This document shows, piece after piece, positions 13,601 through 25,600 of a DNA stretch of 64,000 nucleotides. The notes under the pieces are model-generated. The model was given only the letters and a program-made list of their open reading frames with translations. It was not told the origin of the DNA and ran no database searches. The position numbers and the translations under genes are program-made. Each line of letters opens with the position of its first letter. Positions within the stretch are counted from its first letter, which is position 1. This DNA comes from Megalobrama amblycephala (taxonomy: Eukaryota; Chordata; Actinopteri; Cypriniformes; Xenocyprididae), in the NCBI RefSeq assembly GCF_018812025.1, contig NC_063062.1:7570058-7634057 (forward strand), written 5' to 3'.

Positions 13601-16600
13601 TTTTTATGAAAACATGTTTTAAGTTATGATATACCACCACTGGCACGCCATCGGGACCGTGGTCATCGTGGCCCCGAGGGGTGTGGCCCCCGCTGCGGCA
13701 GGCGTCCCTTATTTTTCTGTATTGAAGGTGGCAACCCTACGCCGGACTGCTTCACAAACGAGGGTCAATTCAACGCTGGATTTGCACAAAAGATTAACAT
13801 GACGGCAGAATGCTAGTCGATGAGTTCAATCAACTGAACAGCATAAATTCATCCACTAACCATTCAGAAATGAAAAATTCACCAAACAAAAAATTCTGTT
13901 GCATTCTTAAAGTTGTAACTTCTTCCTGAATCTCTCCATCAGTGTCCGACTCCGGTTTGAACAATGTAATGAACACTGTTACTGACAATAGTCATTTTGG
14001 CTGTGTGAGATTCTCCAGTTTTGTTGTTGTTGAGCAACCGAAGCATGAGCTGTTAAAGCTCCGCCCTCTTCTGGAAAGGGGGCCGGGAGCAGCAGCTTAT
14101 TTGAATTTAAAGGGACACACACAAAAATGGCGTGTTTTTGCTCAAACCCAAATAGGGGCAAATGTGACAAGCTATAATAAATGATCTGTGGGGTATTTTG
14201 AGCGGAAACTTCACAGACACATTCTGGGGACACCAGAGACTTATATTACATCTTGTGAAAAGGGGCATTATAGGTCCCCTTTAACAAACAACGAGCGATA
14301 TATTTGTTACAGCATTTATTAATTGTTACTGGTAGTTAATAAAAATGTTCTTGTTCATGTTAGTCCATGTTAACAAATGTTAACAGATGCAAATGATGAG
14401 ATTAACTATCATTAACTAAGATTAATAAATGCTGTAGAAGTATTGTTCATTGTTTGTTCATGTTATCTAATGTAGTTAAATAATGTTAACAAATGAAACC
14501 TTATTTTAAAGTGTTACAGAGTTTATTTTAGTTAAAGGTGCCCTCGAATGAAAAATTGAATTTACCTCGGCATAGTTAAATAACAAGAGTTCAGTACATG
14601 GAAATGACATACAGTGAGTCTCAAACTCTATTGTTTCCTCCTTCTTATATAAATCTCATTTGTTTAAAAGACCTCCGAAGAACAGGCGAATCTCAACATA
14701 ACACCGACTGTTACGTAACAGTCGGGATCATTAATATGTACGCCCCCAATATTTGCATATGCCAGCCCATGTTCCCAACATTATGAAAGGCATTAGACAA
14801 GGGCAGCCATGAACGTCTGGATGTACACAGCCGATTCATCAGATTAGGTAAGCAAGCAAGAACAACAGCGAAAAATGGCAGATGGAGCAATAATAACTGA
14901 CATGATCCATGGTATCATGATATTTTAGTAATATTTGTAAACTGTCTTTCTAAATGTTTCGTTAGCATGTTGCTAATGTAGGCTACTGTTGGTTAAAGTT
15001 ACCATCGTTTCTTACTGTATTCACAGAGACAAGAGCCGTCGCTATTTTTATTTTTAAACACTGGCAGTCTGTATAATTCATAAACACAACTTCATTCTTT
15101 ATAAATCTCTCCAACAGTGTAGCATTAGCCATTAGCCACGGAGCACAGCCTCAAATTCATTCAGAATCAATGTAAACAATATAACAGTATACAATACTCA
15201 CATAATCCGACGCATGCATGCCGCATGCATGACGAACACTTTGTAAAGATCCATTTGAGGGTTATATTAGCTGTGTAAACTTTGTTTATGCACTGTTTAA
15301 GGCAAGCACGAGCTCCGTGGGCAGGGGAGCGCCAGATTTAAAGGGGCCGCAGAGCATAAATCGGCTCATATTTAATGATGCCCCAAAATAGGCAGTTAAA
15401 AAAATTAATAAAAAAAAATCTATGGGGTATCTTGAGCTGAAACTTCACAGACACATTCAGGGGACACCTTAGACTTATATTACATCTTGTAAAAAAAAAC
15501 GTTCGATGGCACCTTTAATAAAACACCATTGTTCATTGTTTTTATCATTAGTTCATAGTGCATTCGCTGACTAATGTTAACTTACACAAGTTTAACAAAA
15601 ATGCATTAGCAAATGAATCAAAATTAACATCATGACCAATAAATGCTGTAGATGTATTGTTCATTTTAAATAATGTAGATAACTAATGTTAATAAATGGA
15701 ACCTTATTGTAAAGTGTTACCAAAAACTGAATTATGTGTAACATGTTTGATCCTGAATATCAAAGAAACATTTACTAGTAGACTTACTGGCCCCTGCGCC
15801 GCTGGCCATTGCGGGAAGCTTTGGAGGAGTCTTTGGACTTTGGAGTGGGCACCTCTGCATTCTCAGCTGGGCCTTGCTCCTTAGTGGGCACAGGAAGTGG
15901 CAACGGCTCCTGGATGACCATGAGATCATCCTTACTGTGCTGGCCCATGTGCAGCTTGGCAAAGTCAAAACCCTTCACGCTGGGTGCCTGCAGCTAAAGA
16001 ACATCACCCCAGAGAGGGGAAAATGTTAATTTGGAGAATCAAAGTTAATACAGAGGGATGTTTGTAAAGAAAAGGGAAGTGAGGGATGACAATTAAACGA
16101 CTAAATGTTTATTTAAAATGAAGACGCGCTGCTCGCAAACACAAGACAGAATCAGGTCAGGCTTTTTCGGTCTAGGGGTCTCTTAAGAGACTAAAGCGTA
16201 CACAAGGCACACAGATAGAATGTGAATTTCCATAATCCACAGATTGTCACAGTGTCATAGGAATAAATTGAGCAAGAGGAGAGTAATTGACTCTCAAAGA
16301 GACAATGAGAAGCATGAGCATTCAGAATGTATGCACTTGATTAGAGGTCAGCAGACTGACCGCGGGCCAGACCAGCTAGACGGGCTGTAATGGCCTGTCT
16401 GTCTGCAGCGCTGCGAAAGATTAAATGAACCGAACAAACCAAACAGCAGAGAAAGCAAATCCACACTGGCTCTTTCAAAGACCAGCAGCCACCAGAAAAC
16501 CAGTGAAGTCTTAAAGGTCCCGTTTTCCGTGGTTTTTTGAAGCTTTGATTGTGTTTATAGTGTGCAATATAACATGTGTTCATGTTTCGCGTGTAAAAAA

Positions 16601-19600
16601 ACACAGTATTTTTCACATAATTTACTTATCTGTATACCGCTGTTTCCACTGTCATAAAAACGGGCTGATGACTTCCTTGTTCTATGAAGTCCCTCCTTCA
16701 GAAATACGTAACGAGTTCTGATTGTGCCAGCGGTTCCTGTGTTGTGATTCGACAGCAGCTTAGCGAACCTTGCCCGGAAAGTGACGCCTCTTACCATAAT
16801 GTGGAGATGCACGCGCTCAGTGTTATTGTAAACATGTCTTTAATTTTACCCTATCAATTTGAGCCGGAATCAGACCCGGTGATTGGACTGCGGGATGAAA
16901 ATAACAGCGTTTCGACGACATGGCGACAAACACACTCTACAAACGCAACTCTTGTGTATTCCTGTGGGCGGAGGTTAGTCAAAAAACTGTTTTAGTGACG
17001 TCATTAAAGAAGGAAGTAGAGGGATGTAGTCCAAACTGGCCGTTCGATGTAGGCGACTTCTGTTAAATAAAATATCTCGCTTGGCATTGAACTTTGAGCT
17101 TTAAAATTTTACAGATTTTATTTATACTCTAACAACAACATTACACACTAAAGTTTGAAACATGGGATCACGAAGAACGGGACCTTTAAAGAATGAGATA
17201 TTCAAATGAAAGATTTATTTTTTAAAGAAATAGATCACCCAAAATGAAAAATGATGTCATTGTTTATCCACTTTTAAAGGGATATTTCACCCAAAAATGA
17301 AAATTCTGTCATCATTTACTCACCCTCAAGTTGTTCCAACTCTGTATGATATTTCTTCAAATTATCTTCTTTTGCATTCAACAGAAGAAATAAACTCATA
17401 AAGGTTTGGAACAACCTGAGGGTGAGTAAGTGATGATAGAATTTTTGGGTGAACTAACCCTTCAAGTTGTTTCAAACCTGTACGACTTTCCAAGTCTTCT
17501 GAAAGCAGATGATGACTGTGTGACAAATAGACTGAAAAGTTGTCATTCATTAATTTTTTTTTTTTACATAGGTCTTCTTGGAGCATTCATGACAGAAGTA
17601 GTGATGTCCGATTCGGATCCGAGTTGGATCTTTCCAATGAATCAGTTGATTCAGTTCACAAAACCGGTCTGTGCGATTTATTCGCTGACTCGCTGATCTA
17701 CTCTCAATAGTAAACAGAAAAGAGTAATTTCTGTCTGTTCATCACACAAAGTATGACTTCAGAAAACTTTTATGATATAATTGCATCCATTTACTTTTAT
17801 TGTATTAAAAAAGGAAAACATCATGGACCATCGTGAAAAATATCTTCTTTTGTGTTCAAAGAAAAAAATGGAAATAATACTGACACTGACGGTGAGTAAA
17901 CGATGACAGGATTTTCATTTTTAGGTGAACTGTTTCTTTAATGATAATGAATCACTGTTGTTTGTTTTATGACTTTCCAGATCAAACAAACTGCAAAGGG
18001 TCACGGCGGGTCAAATTAAAATCTCTGTTTCATATATTGCCAGAAAAAACAGAGATTTATGAAAAATGCATAAGCTGAGCTTTGTGTCGTGCAGTGAGCA
18101 TTGCTGCACAATAGAGACGGACTGAAATATGCTCATCTTCTGGGAGTACGTCTATTTCTCTGTTTCCCATCACATTCCCTTTCAAATGCAAATGAGGCTG
18201 TTTAGACAAATTCTGTTTGTGATAAAGAAAGCTCTTATCTCGTTTTTGTTTGGCTGTGCTGCTGCTGTAACCGAATCTAGGCCACAATACAGTCGAAGCT
18301 GCACAGGCTTAGACAAAATGGCCGGAAACAGACATTATTATTGACACATTCAAATACATACATCTGTTGTTGAGACTGCACATTTGTTTTCTCCAATTGC
18401 TGGTTATCAGTGCCATAAAGGGAGATTATCAGGAAAAACTAGGACTAACTGCTGCATTCTAGGAAATACATCTCTACATCACAACACTCCTTTCGGATAC
18501 TGTACAGTTCAGATACCTCCGGCCTCCTCATTCTATACGGCAATGGTTTCTTTACAGCTTTCTTGGGTTCTTCTTTGGCCATTTCTTCCTCCTCCTCCTC
18601 CTCTTCCTCCTCTTCCTCAATACTCTCTTTTTTCTTTAAGCTTCTGGCAGGTTTCTGATTTGGATGAGGGTGATAATAAGAAGTTGTTTCTCTTCCAATC
18701 AAGTCAGATTCCAACAGATAACCGACATGTTGGACTGTTCCATCTACTACATTCTCACAAACACTATTTTTGATGGTTATGGATGGGAATCATAAGGAAT
18801 CTAACGATTCTTCGCACTTGAGGAGGCAGCAAACAATTGATAATTAACTAGACTACCATTCAAAAATTTAGGGTCAGTAAGATTTTTTTTTTCTTTTTAA
18901 AGAAATTAACACTTTTATTCAGGTAGAATGCATTAAATTTATCAGTAAAGACCTTTATAGTGTTATAAAACATTTATATGTCAATTAAATGCTGTTCTTT
19001 TGAAAATTCTGTTCAAAGAAAAAAAAAGTATCAGATCAAAAAAAAAAAGTTTCAACAGTTTCCACAAAAATACAACCGTTTTCAACATAAAAAGAAATGT
19101 TTCTTTAGCGGCAAATCAAATTTCTGAAGGGTCATGTGACACTGAAGACTAGAGAAATGGCTGCTAAAAATTCAGTTTTGCCATTAAAGGAATAAATTAC
19201 ATTTTAAAATATATTCAAATAGAAAAAAGTTATTTTAAATCATAATAATATTTCACAACATTATTATTTTTATGGCATTTTTATCAAATAATTGCAGCCT
19301 TGGTGAGCATAAGAGGCTATTTAAAACGGTAATGTTTTCTATAGCATCTACCTCATTTGTAACACATAACATGGTAAAGAATCTTGGTTTATTTCCAATT
19401 GGATAATGACTTACGACTCAGTAAGAGAATCAGATGCTAATTCAGAACCTCTCCAACTGATTCAGTGAGTGAGTGAACTGCTTAAGTTCAGAGTTGTTCT
19501 TCTGCTTCATTCATGTGAATTGATTCATTTAAAAGAACCAGTTCAAGAGTCATTTGTTTGAGTCACCACACTCAAGTCAACAGGGTCCACAGAGAACTAC

Positions 19601-22600
19601 AAAATGGTCCAAACATAGATGACATTGACACAGTTGCACTGGTGCCTCAGACTGCTGAGGGGCAAAGAGGAAGAGGAATCTTGTACTTCTTGTGCGAGGA
19701 CTAACTGGAGGACAATTCTACAGTCTACAGCAGGGATGGGCAATGCCGGTCCTGGAGTGCCGCTGTCCTGCAGAGTTCTGCTCCAACCCTAAAAAATAAC
19801 TCACCTGCCTTTAGCCTTAGTAATCCTGAAGACATCGATTAGCTTGTTCAGGTGTATTTGAGTAGGGTTGGAGCTAAACTCTGCAGGACAGCAGGTTGCC
19901 TATCCCTGGTCTACAGTATACTATGACGACTCATCTACCAGCCTCTACCTTCTCCTCTCTCCTTTCTTCCTCTTCCTCCTCGTCATCTTCTTCCTCCTCC
20001 TCCTCCTCTTCACCTTCCTTCTTCTTCTTCTTCTTCTTCTTCTTCTTCCTCCTCCTCTTCTTCCTCATCACTACTATCTAAAAGCTCTTTGCTCTTGACA
20101 GGAGTCATTGACCTCTGGATTACTGGTATTGATTTCTGTAATGAGGAGGAGGACTGCACAAGCATGGGAGAGTGTTAAGATATGAATGAATGCGTGTTAG
20201 ATAAACGAGGGCTAGAGAAGCTCTAAATGGGCTCCAATGTATTTGCACGAGCACAAATAGCAAAACAATGTGGATTTTTAAAAAATTAGTTTAAATGTGA
20301 AAAATTTATTAGAACATGTAGAAACATGTATTAGAACCTAGATTAAACCTATAAAATGCTGTAAAAGTATTCATACTCATTATTTCATGATGCCTAATAT
20401 CGAATTGAATCTCATTGTAAAGTGTCACTAAAATATAACATACTGCACATAAAAATAAATAAATAAATAAATAAATATAAAAACTGCTAACTTAAAAGTA
20501 TGCTTCACTAAAAATGAAAATTCTGTCATCATTTACAAAAAAAAAAAAAAAAAAAAAACGATATTTTTCAAAATATCCTTTGTTCCACAGTCATATAGTA
20601 AGCATAAACTTAATGGTAAGCAAGTGATGACAGAATTTTAAATTTTTGGGGAAACTGTCCCTTTGTGTCAAAGTACATTTTGTCAAATCCAGGAAATATC
20701 AATTTAAGTAAGAGCATGAAGAATAAAGTGTAAAGCAGGCTATTTAACAATGTAAACTGATTAAACCAGAGAAACTCATTGAAGGATTAAGCAGGGTCAT
20801 TGGTGAGAATGTAAATGAGAGTGAGGATAGTTCTTGAGGGTAGTGAGTGTGTTAGTAAGGGCACACATGGAGTGTGTAATGACTATGTGCTCCTCAGATT
20901 AGTGTAGTTAAATCAAGGAGTTCAGACTAAGAGAATCAGCAGGCATTGCTCTGGATAAGAACATCACTGCTGAGCATTAACCCAACAGCCAGCTGAGCGT
21001 TAGACTTCATTACTGCTGTGACTCTTTAAGTGTGTGTGTGCTTGTGCATGTCAAGTCTGGTTATAGTAGCAAGATTTAGAATGACTAGTGATATCTGAAT
21101 TCATATGATAGTAAGGACAGGGCACTCGAAAACAGCATGGGATGTGACGCAATGGCCAAAGACAACTAAAGTAATAATATGTGTGATCATAGCGGTGGTG
21201 CTCTAAAGATGACTCAATAGGATGAAATCAACTTAAAATAACTATAAACAGTGGGTACGGAAAGTATTCAGACCCCCTTAAATTTTTCACTCTTTGTTGT
21301 ATTGCAGCCTTTTGCTAAAATCATTTAAGTTCATTTTTTTTCCTTATTAATGTACACACAGCACCCAATATTGACAGAAAAACACAGAATTGTTGACATT
21401 TTTGCAGATTTATTAAAACGAAAAACTGAAATATCACATGGTCCTAAGTATTCAGACCCTTTGCTGTGACACTCATATATTTAACACAGGTGCTGTCCAT
21501 TTCATCTGATCATCCTTGAGATGGTTCTACACCTTCATTTGAGTCCAGCTGTGTTTGATTATACTGATTGGACTTGATTAGGAAAGCCACACACCTGTCT
21601 ATATAAGACCTTACAGCTTACAGTGCATGTCAGAGCAAATGAGAATCATGAGGTCAAAGGAACTGCCTGAAGAGCTCAGAGACAGAATTGTGGCAAGGCA
21701 CAGATCTGGCCAAGGTTTCAAAAAAATTTCTGCTGCACTTAAGGTTCCTAAGAGCACAGTGGCCTCCATAATCCTTAAATGGAAGACATTTGGGATGACC
21801 AGAACCCTTCCTAGAGCTGGCCGTCCGGCCAAACTGAGCTATCGGGGGAGAAGAGCCTTGGTGAGAGAGGTAAAGAAGAACCCAAAGATCACTGTGGCTG
21901 AGCTCCAGAGATGCAGTCAGGAGATGGGAGAAAGTTGTAGAAAGTCAACCATCACTGCAGCCCTCCACCAGTCGGGGCTTTGTGGCAGAGTGGCCCGACG
22001 GAAGCCTCTCCTCAGTGCAAGACACATGAAAGCCCGCATGCAGTTTGCCAAGATGGTGAGAAATATGATTCTCTGGTCTAATGAGACCAAGATAGAGCTT
22101 TTTGGCCTTAATTCTAAGCGGTATGTGTGGAGAAAACCAGGCACTGCTCATCACCTGTCCAATACAGTCCCAACAGTGAAGCATGGTGGTGGCAGCAGCA
22201 TCATGCTGTGGGGGTGTTTTTCAGCTGCAGGGACAGGACGACTGGTTGCAATCGAGGGAAAGATGAATGCGGCCAAGTACAGGGATATCCTGGACGAAAA
22301 CCTTCTCCAGAGTGCTCAGGACCTCAGACTGGGCCGAAGGTTTACCTTCCAACAAGACAATGACTCTAAGCACACAGCTAAAATAATGAAGGAGTGGCTT
22401 CACAACATCTCTGTGACTGTTCTTGAATGGCCCAGCCAGAGCCCTGACTTAAACCCAATTGAGCATCTCTGGAGAGACCTGAAAATGGCTGTCCACCAAC
22501 GTTTACCATCCAACCTGACAGAACTGAGAGGATCTGCAAGGAGGAATGGCAGAGGATCCCCAAATCCAGGTGTGAAAAACTTGTTGCATCTTTCCCAAAA

Positions 22601-25600
22601 AGACTCATGGCTGTATTAGATCAAAAGGGTGCTTCTACTAAATACTGAGCAAAGGGTCTGAATACTTAGGACCATGTGATATTTCAGTTTTTCTTTTTTA
22701 ATAAATCTGCAAAAATGTCAACAATTCTGTGTTTTTCTGTCAATATGGTGTGCTGTGTGTACATTAATGAGGAAAAAAATGAACTTAAATTATTTTAGCA
22801 AATGGCTGCAATATAACAAAGAGTGACAAATTTAAGGGGGTCTGAATATTTTCCGTACCCACTGTATATATATATATTTATTTATACAAAAAAAATCTTT
22901 TCAAAACACATTTCAAGACAGTTTGGTGGACCCTACATACACAGGGATTCCTTAAGACTGACTAATCATTCAGACAACACACTCATTAGTCAATTTTGAA
23001 AATATGTTTAGCTCATGCCTAGTCACAACCCATACAAAAACCTGGAAAAATTAGATAGAGATAAACATTATAAAGAATAGATAAACATTTATTTCACTAC
23101 AAAAATGACGCAGCGACTTCTGGGAACTCTTGACTTATGACTCAATGAATGACTGAATCGGATCATTGAAATTAACTGTCTAAACGAACTCATTTGCTAA
23201 ATGAATCAGCCTTCTCAATGCCAAGAATAACTGTGAGCATAAATAGGTAGAGTAGCGGACAGCCAACTAAAAAACACTTCTTCATGTATCCAATTCTGAT
23301 CTTTCAAAGTTGGCTTGTATCCGGCTACAGTCATTTAAATCAGAGACGAGATAAGCAGCTCAGACTCACAGGAGCCACCTACTTATTAGCAATGTCACTG
23401 ACACATCAGCAGAGATGGCGGACAGAAAATGAAACAAAACAAAATGACAACATGACCTATGGTTGAACCTTGGAGCAGAAAGTTAGTTCAAAACATTTCT
23501 GCAGAAGCAGTGCTTCAGCATCCCAGAATACATTTCATTACATTTAAATCATTACACAGCGTTTCCTGACTCTCTCTCTCTCACCTTCTGTCTTTGCTGG
23601 ATGGTGCTCATGGTGTCTGGCTGGAATTCCAGTTTGTCAGTACGGCAGAGTTTCCAGTAAAGGATAGTTATTATAATGACGACCACCACAACAGGGACCA
23701 CCACCCCTACGATTATCCACGTGTTGGTCTTCTCTGTGTCTGAGGGAGGAGAGGCCTGTTTCTCCACAGCTGAACATACACAAGGGTAAACGAGAATGTC
23801 AGTGACTAAGGACAGTACGTATTGTTCAAAAGTCTGGAGTTGGTAAGTTTTTTTTTAATGCTTTTTATATTCAACTAGGCTGCATTTATTTGATCAAAAT
23901 ACAATAAAACAGAACTCATGTGAAATATTACCATCTAAACTAAAAGTTTTCTATCTTGAATACATTTTAAAATGTTATTTATTAATGTGATAGCAAAGCT
24001 GAATTTTCAGCATCATTACTCCATTCTTCAGTGTCACATGATCCTTCAGAAATCATTCTAATATGCTGATATGGTGCTTAAGAAACATTGCTTATTATCA
24101 TCAATGTTGAAAATGGTTGTACTGCTTCATATTTTTGTGGTAACCATGATACTTTTTTTTTCTTTGTTTTTTGATGAATAGAAAGGTTAAAAGAACAGCA
24201 TTCATTTGAAATTGAAACCTTGTGTAACACTGTAAATGCCTTTACTGACACTTTTGATCAATTTAATGTGTCCTTCCCGATTAAAAGTATTAACTTCTTT
24301 AAAATAAAAAATAAATGTCTGTCTTCTTACGAAAAACTATTACAGTAACAAATGTACAGACTACATTCACAGCATTGCCACACAGCATCACACAATCTCC
24401 TTCATCAGAATTAGCGTAAACTGTCGTCTACAGTACTTTTTCTTTTTCAGGTCAGCTTCTATCATGGTGGAGCAACTGTCTGCAGAGAAACTTGTTAGTT
24501 AAACTGCTATCTGAATAGTATAGCTGAAAAATAATAACAGTTTAAAGGCACAGACACTTAAAGGAAACTTGATTCTCCCTTAAGTAGGGATGCACCAATA
24601 CTGCAATTATGGCCGATATATATAACCCGATAAACATTTTTAGGTGGCTGATAACCAATAAATGGCTGATACTAAAATTTTACACTCTTCTATCTAAATA
24701 AATTAAAAATAATACAATAAAAACTAAAACCAATCATTTTACATGCTTCAAGTGAATTTGGGCATTATAACATTATAAAAAGTACAGTATAATAATGGAT
24801 GGATATTTTGAGATTTGGTAAAGATTATATTTAACAGGTGTTCCTAAATTATTTGTGTATTTAAATGGTTAGTTCAACCAAAAATGAAAATTGTATCATT
24901 ATTTTCTCACCCTCATGTCATTCCAAACCCGTTCATTCGTTCATGAGAGATTTCTGTCAGTCTACACAACTACCGCTTTGACACTTCAAAAAGTGTTTGT
25001 AAAAGTAAACCATATAAATCCAGAGGTTTAGTCCAAATTTTCAATCACTTTATATGATGAACAGATCGAATATAGGCTTTTATTCACATATAAACCTTGA
25101 TCAGCGAACATAAACAGAAGCTCAACAGTACTTGCTTGATGCGAACAAACCTTATAGGTTTTTGCAGAAGCTCAAACGTGCTGCGTAACACACAAGAATG
25201 TACCTCATTGGTTCTCACACGTCAAGCGAACATGCTTGAGTTTCCATTTCCCACAACTGATGTGTGCATTGATAAATGTTTATGTGAATAAAAGCCAAAA
25301 TTGAATCTGTTCATCATATAAAGCGATCAAGTCTCTTCAGAAATATTGTACATAACTGCTCAATTCATATGGAATAGTTTTATGATCACTTTATGAAACT
25401 TTTTGAAGTGGTAGTTTTCACTTTTTCATAGTGGTAGTTGCGTAGACTGTCAATAGAGGGACAAAAATCTCTCAAATTTCATCAAAAATATCTAAATTTG
25501 TGTTCTGAAGATGAACGAAAGTCTTATGGGTCTGAAACAACATGAGAGTGAGTAAATGATGAATTTTCATTTTTGGGTGAACTAACCCTTTAAATGAATG

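Larger units (their letters stand above)
12188..15722. mobile_element. ACTTTACA-terminus repeat, split by later insertions
   Basis: Left end tggtaacactttacaaaaagg, right end ccttattgtaaagtgttacca, an inverted terminal pair. The interior has the recurring theme ttaacattagttaatg / ataaatgctgtag...attgttcat. A partial similar terminus lies at 12105-12180. Two TTAA elements sit inside it. Confidence 0.65.
11242..15787 (-). other. kiaa1549: Intron between visible exons 10 and 11: nested transposons
   Basis: From about 12105 to 15715 this is stacked mobile DNA: an ACTTTACA-terminus repeat containing a TTAA element (12233-14284) that contains a hAT element (12580-13739), plus a second TTAA element (14532-15518). 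11330-12100 is AT-rich with no gene seen. Confidence 0.85.
15994..23584 (-). other. kiaa1549: Intron after the TM exon (between visible exons 9 and 10)
   Basis: Contents: T2 element (16511-17189), fold-back MITEs (17274-17464, 20499-20663), pyrimidine-rich tracts at 18584-18618 and 19949-20068 (the Glu codons of candidate exons on the minus strand), R1 repeat (18848-19330), a hAT MITE (19731-19908) and the Tc1 element. 22870-23560 is unique AT-rich sequence without a gene. Confidence 0.85.

Noticed and set aside
18384..18773. 129-codon plus-strand frame with a proline run
   Set aside because: Shadow of the GAG/GAA repeat on the opposite strand; no recognisable protein.
19868..20098. Leu/Phe-rich plus-strand frame resembling a membrane protein
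   Set aside because: Produced by a CTT/CCT pyrimidine repeat; no start context or homology.
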